Source: Lentzea sp. (lineage in GTDB: Bacteria; Actinomycetota; Actinomycetes; Mycobacteriales; Pseudonocardiaceae). From it: a stretch of 7,081 nucleotides of DNA. The DNA lies in contig JASLAV010001139.1 in assembly GCA_030146905.1 (NCBI GenBank), positions 1 through 7,081 on the forward strand, in the 5' to 3' direction. This document shows positions 6,097 through 7,081 of this stretch, one piece after another (positions within the stretch are counted from its first letter, which is position 1; each line of letters opens with the position of its first letter). The notes below the pieces were generated by a model. That model ran no database searches and was not told the DNA's origin. It saw only the letters and a program-made list of their open reading frames with translations. The position numbers and the translations under genes were made by a program.

Positions 6097-7081
6097 AGGG
6101 CGATGCGGCTGGTGGCGTGCGGCTCGGCGGACGACGGCGAGTCCACGCTGATCGGCAGGCTGCTCGCCGGCATCGGCAGCGTGCCGCTCGACCACCTCGG
6201 CCAGGCGCGGCAAACCTACGTGGATGGGCCACCCGGCGAGTTCGACCACTCCGTGCCGGCCGACCGGCTGGAGACCGAACGCGAGCAAGTCGGCACCATC
6301 GATGTCGCACACCGGTTCCTCGACCTGCCCGGCGGTCGCCGCGTGATCGTCGCCGACGCGCCCTGGCACGGCGCCGACATGGCGGTCGCCGCCTCCACCG
6401 CGGACGTGGCCGTTCTGCTCATCGACGCCGAATCCGGGGTGCGGCCCGAGACCCGCAGGCACCTGGCCGTGTGCACCACGATGGGAGTGCACACGGTGAT
6501 CGTGGTGGTGGACGAGCTCGAAGCGGTCGGCTACGACCGGGCCGTGTTCGAGCAGGTCGCCGCGGACGCCCGCGCCGTGGGGGCGAACCTGGGTGCCGAA
6601 GAGGTGCACGTGGTCCCGGTCGGCGCGCTCCGAGGCGACAACCTCGCCGCACCGTCGCCGAACCTGCCCTGGTACGACGGGCCGACGTTCCTCGGCCTGC
6701 TCTCCGGCTGGCAGCCGAGGGCCGGAGCCCGGGACTCCGTGACTCCCGGGACTGCGGTCTCGGTGGTGCTCGACGGCGACGCGGACGCTCACCGCGGCGA
6801 TGTCCTCGCGGCCGGCGACATCCCGTCGCCCGCGACCGTGTTCGCCGCGACCGTGGTCTGGACCGGAGCTGAGCCGCTGGAGGCCGGTTTCGACGGCCTG
6901 CTGCTGGCAGGCCCGCGCTCGGTCGCCGCCGAGGTGACCGCCCTCCACGCCCGGCTCGACGTCCGGACCGGTCTGAACCGACCGGCGGACACGTTGTTCC
7001 GCAACCAGATCGGCGACATCGAGGTCTCCACCGCGATGCCGGTGTTCCTGGGACCGCACGGCGAAAACCGGGACACCGGAT
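6094..7081 (+). CDS. CysN-like protein with degenerate GTPase motifs (3' partial)
   Basis: The frame is open for at least 329 codons and runs off the window. It resembles CysN, the GTPase subunit of ATP sulfurylase. Shared landmarks are ADDGxSTLIGRLL (12-25), EREQ...TIDVAHRF (62-75), ASTADVAVLLIDA (100-112), ETRRH (119-123), VGYD (145-148), RGDN (180-183) and PWYDGPTFL (192-200). Domain II-like sequence follows, with RGDVLA and later NQIGDIEV. Nearly every nucleotide-contacting motif is altered: the P-loop lysine is E16, G3 DTPGH is D88-APW-H92, G4 NKxD is D140-ELE, and G5 SAL is GAL (177-179). The switch I Thr (T68) and H92 remain. GTP binding is therefore unlikely, although the scaffold is intact and no stop or frameshift is seen. 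It follows the cysD remnant directly. GTG 6091 is an alternative start. Whether a C-terminal APS kinase domain follows, as in CysNC proteins, cannot be seen. Confidence 0.82.
   Translation, partial: MRAMRLVACGSADDGESTLIGRLLAGIGSVPLDHLGQARQTYVDGPPGEFDHSVPADRLETEREQVGTIDVAHRFLDLPGGRRVIVADAPWHGADMAVAASTADVAVLLIDAESGVRPETRRHLAVCTTMGVHTVIVVVDELEAVGYDRAVFEQVAADARAVGANLGAEEVHVVPVGALRGDNLAAPSPNLPWYDGPTFLGLLSGWQPRAGARDSVTPGTAVSVVLDGDADAHRGDVLAAGDIPSPATVFAATVVWTGAEPLEAGFDGLLLAGPRSVAAEVTALHARLDVRTGLNRPADTLFRNQIGDIEVSTAMPVFLGPHGENRDTG

Noticed and set aside
5988..6872. A 294-codon plus-strand frame overlapping the cysN-like gene
   Set aside because: The product is mostly Arg, Gly and Ala without motifs. 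The overlapping frame from 6094 shows continuous CysN similarity, so this is a shadow.
4932..7059. Long open frames on the minus strand (for example 4932-5606, 5603-6310, 6085-7059)
   Set aside because: They lie opposite genes with clear family motifs, show no motifs of their own and are rich in Arg, Gly and Pro. This is the usual shadow effect of GC-rich third positions.

Overview
The window looks like accessory DNA from a GC-rich actinobacterium. Codons end mostly in G or C, GTG starts are frequent, Shine-Dalgarno sites are purine-rich and genes are packed with 4-8 base overlaps. The genus cannot be fixed from sequence alone; a Streptomyces or Pseudonocardiales type would fit. Nothing here is housekeeping. 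The mix of two radical SAM enzymes, a glycosyltransferase, a HAD protein, a small P-loop kinase and an arylsulfotransferase resembles a specialised-metabolite or surface-glycan cluster.

Layout. Positions 2-136 hold the last 44 codons of an unrecognised gene. At 153-3302 a tightly coupled block follows: radical SAM/twitch protein 1, radical SAM/twitch protein 2 (8-base overlap) and a GT2 glycosyltransferase (4-base overlap). After a 91-base gap comes a HAD-family protein (3394-4086). A small AAA_33-type kinase lies on the opposite strand (about 4636-4103), convergent with the HAD gene and head-to-head with the next gene. From 4654 the plus strand resumes with an arylsulfotransferase of the PAPS-independent ASST type. 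It is followed by a collapsed cysD (5846-6094) and a cysN-like gene that runs off the window (from 6094).

The most interesting part is the right end. ATP sulfurylase normally needs CysD (catalytic PP-loop subunit) and CysN (GTPase). Here CysD is reduced to its N-terminal and C-terminal ends: the middle is deleted, a one-base shift lies at a G run, and the remaining PP-loop relic is mutated. The CysN-like gene stays open for at least 329 codons and keeps the family scaffold, but its P-loop lysine is Glu, DTPGH is DAPWH, NKxD is DELE and SAL is GAL. It therefore reads as a pseudo-GTPase, not as an ordinary decayed gene. Next to an arylsulfotransferase that needs no PAPS, this suggests a sulfation locus whose ATP sulfurylase genes have been lost or repurposed.

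How the genes may work together (inference): the radical SAM pair modifies a sugar, cyclitol or peptide scaffold, the GT2 enzyme glycosylates it, the HAD protein and kinase handle phosphate groups, and the ASST adds or moves a sulfate. The product is unknown. No RNA genes, insertion sequences, CRISPR arrays or convincing terminators were seen, and no stretch over 300 bases lacks a gene.
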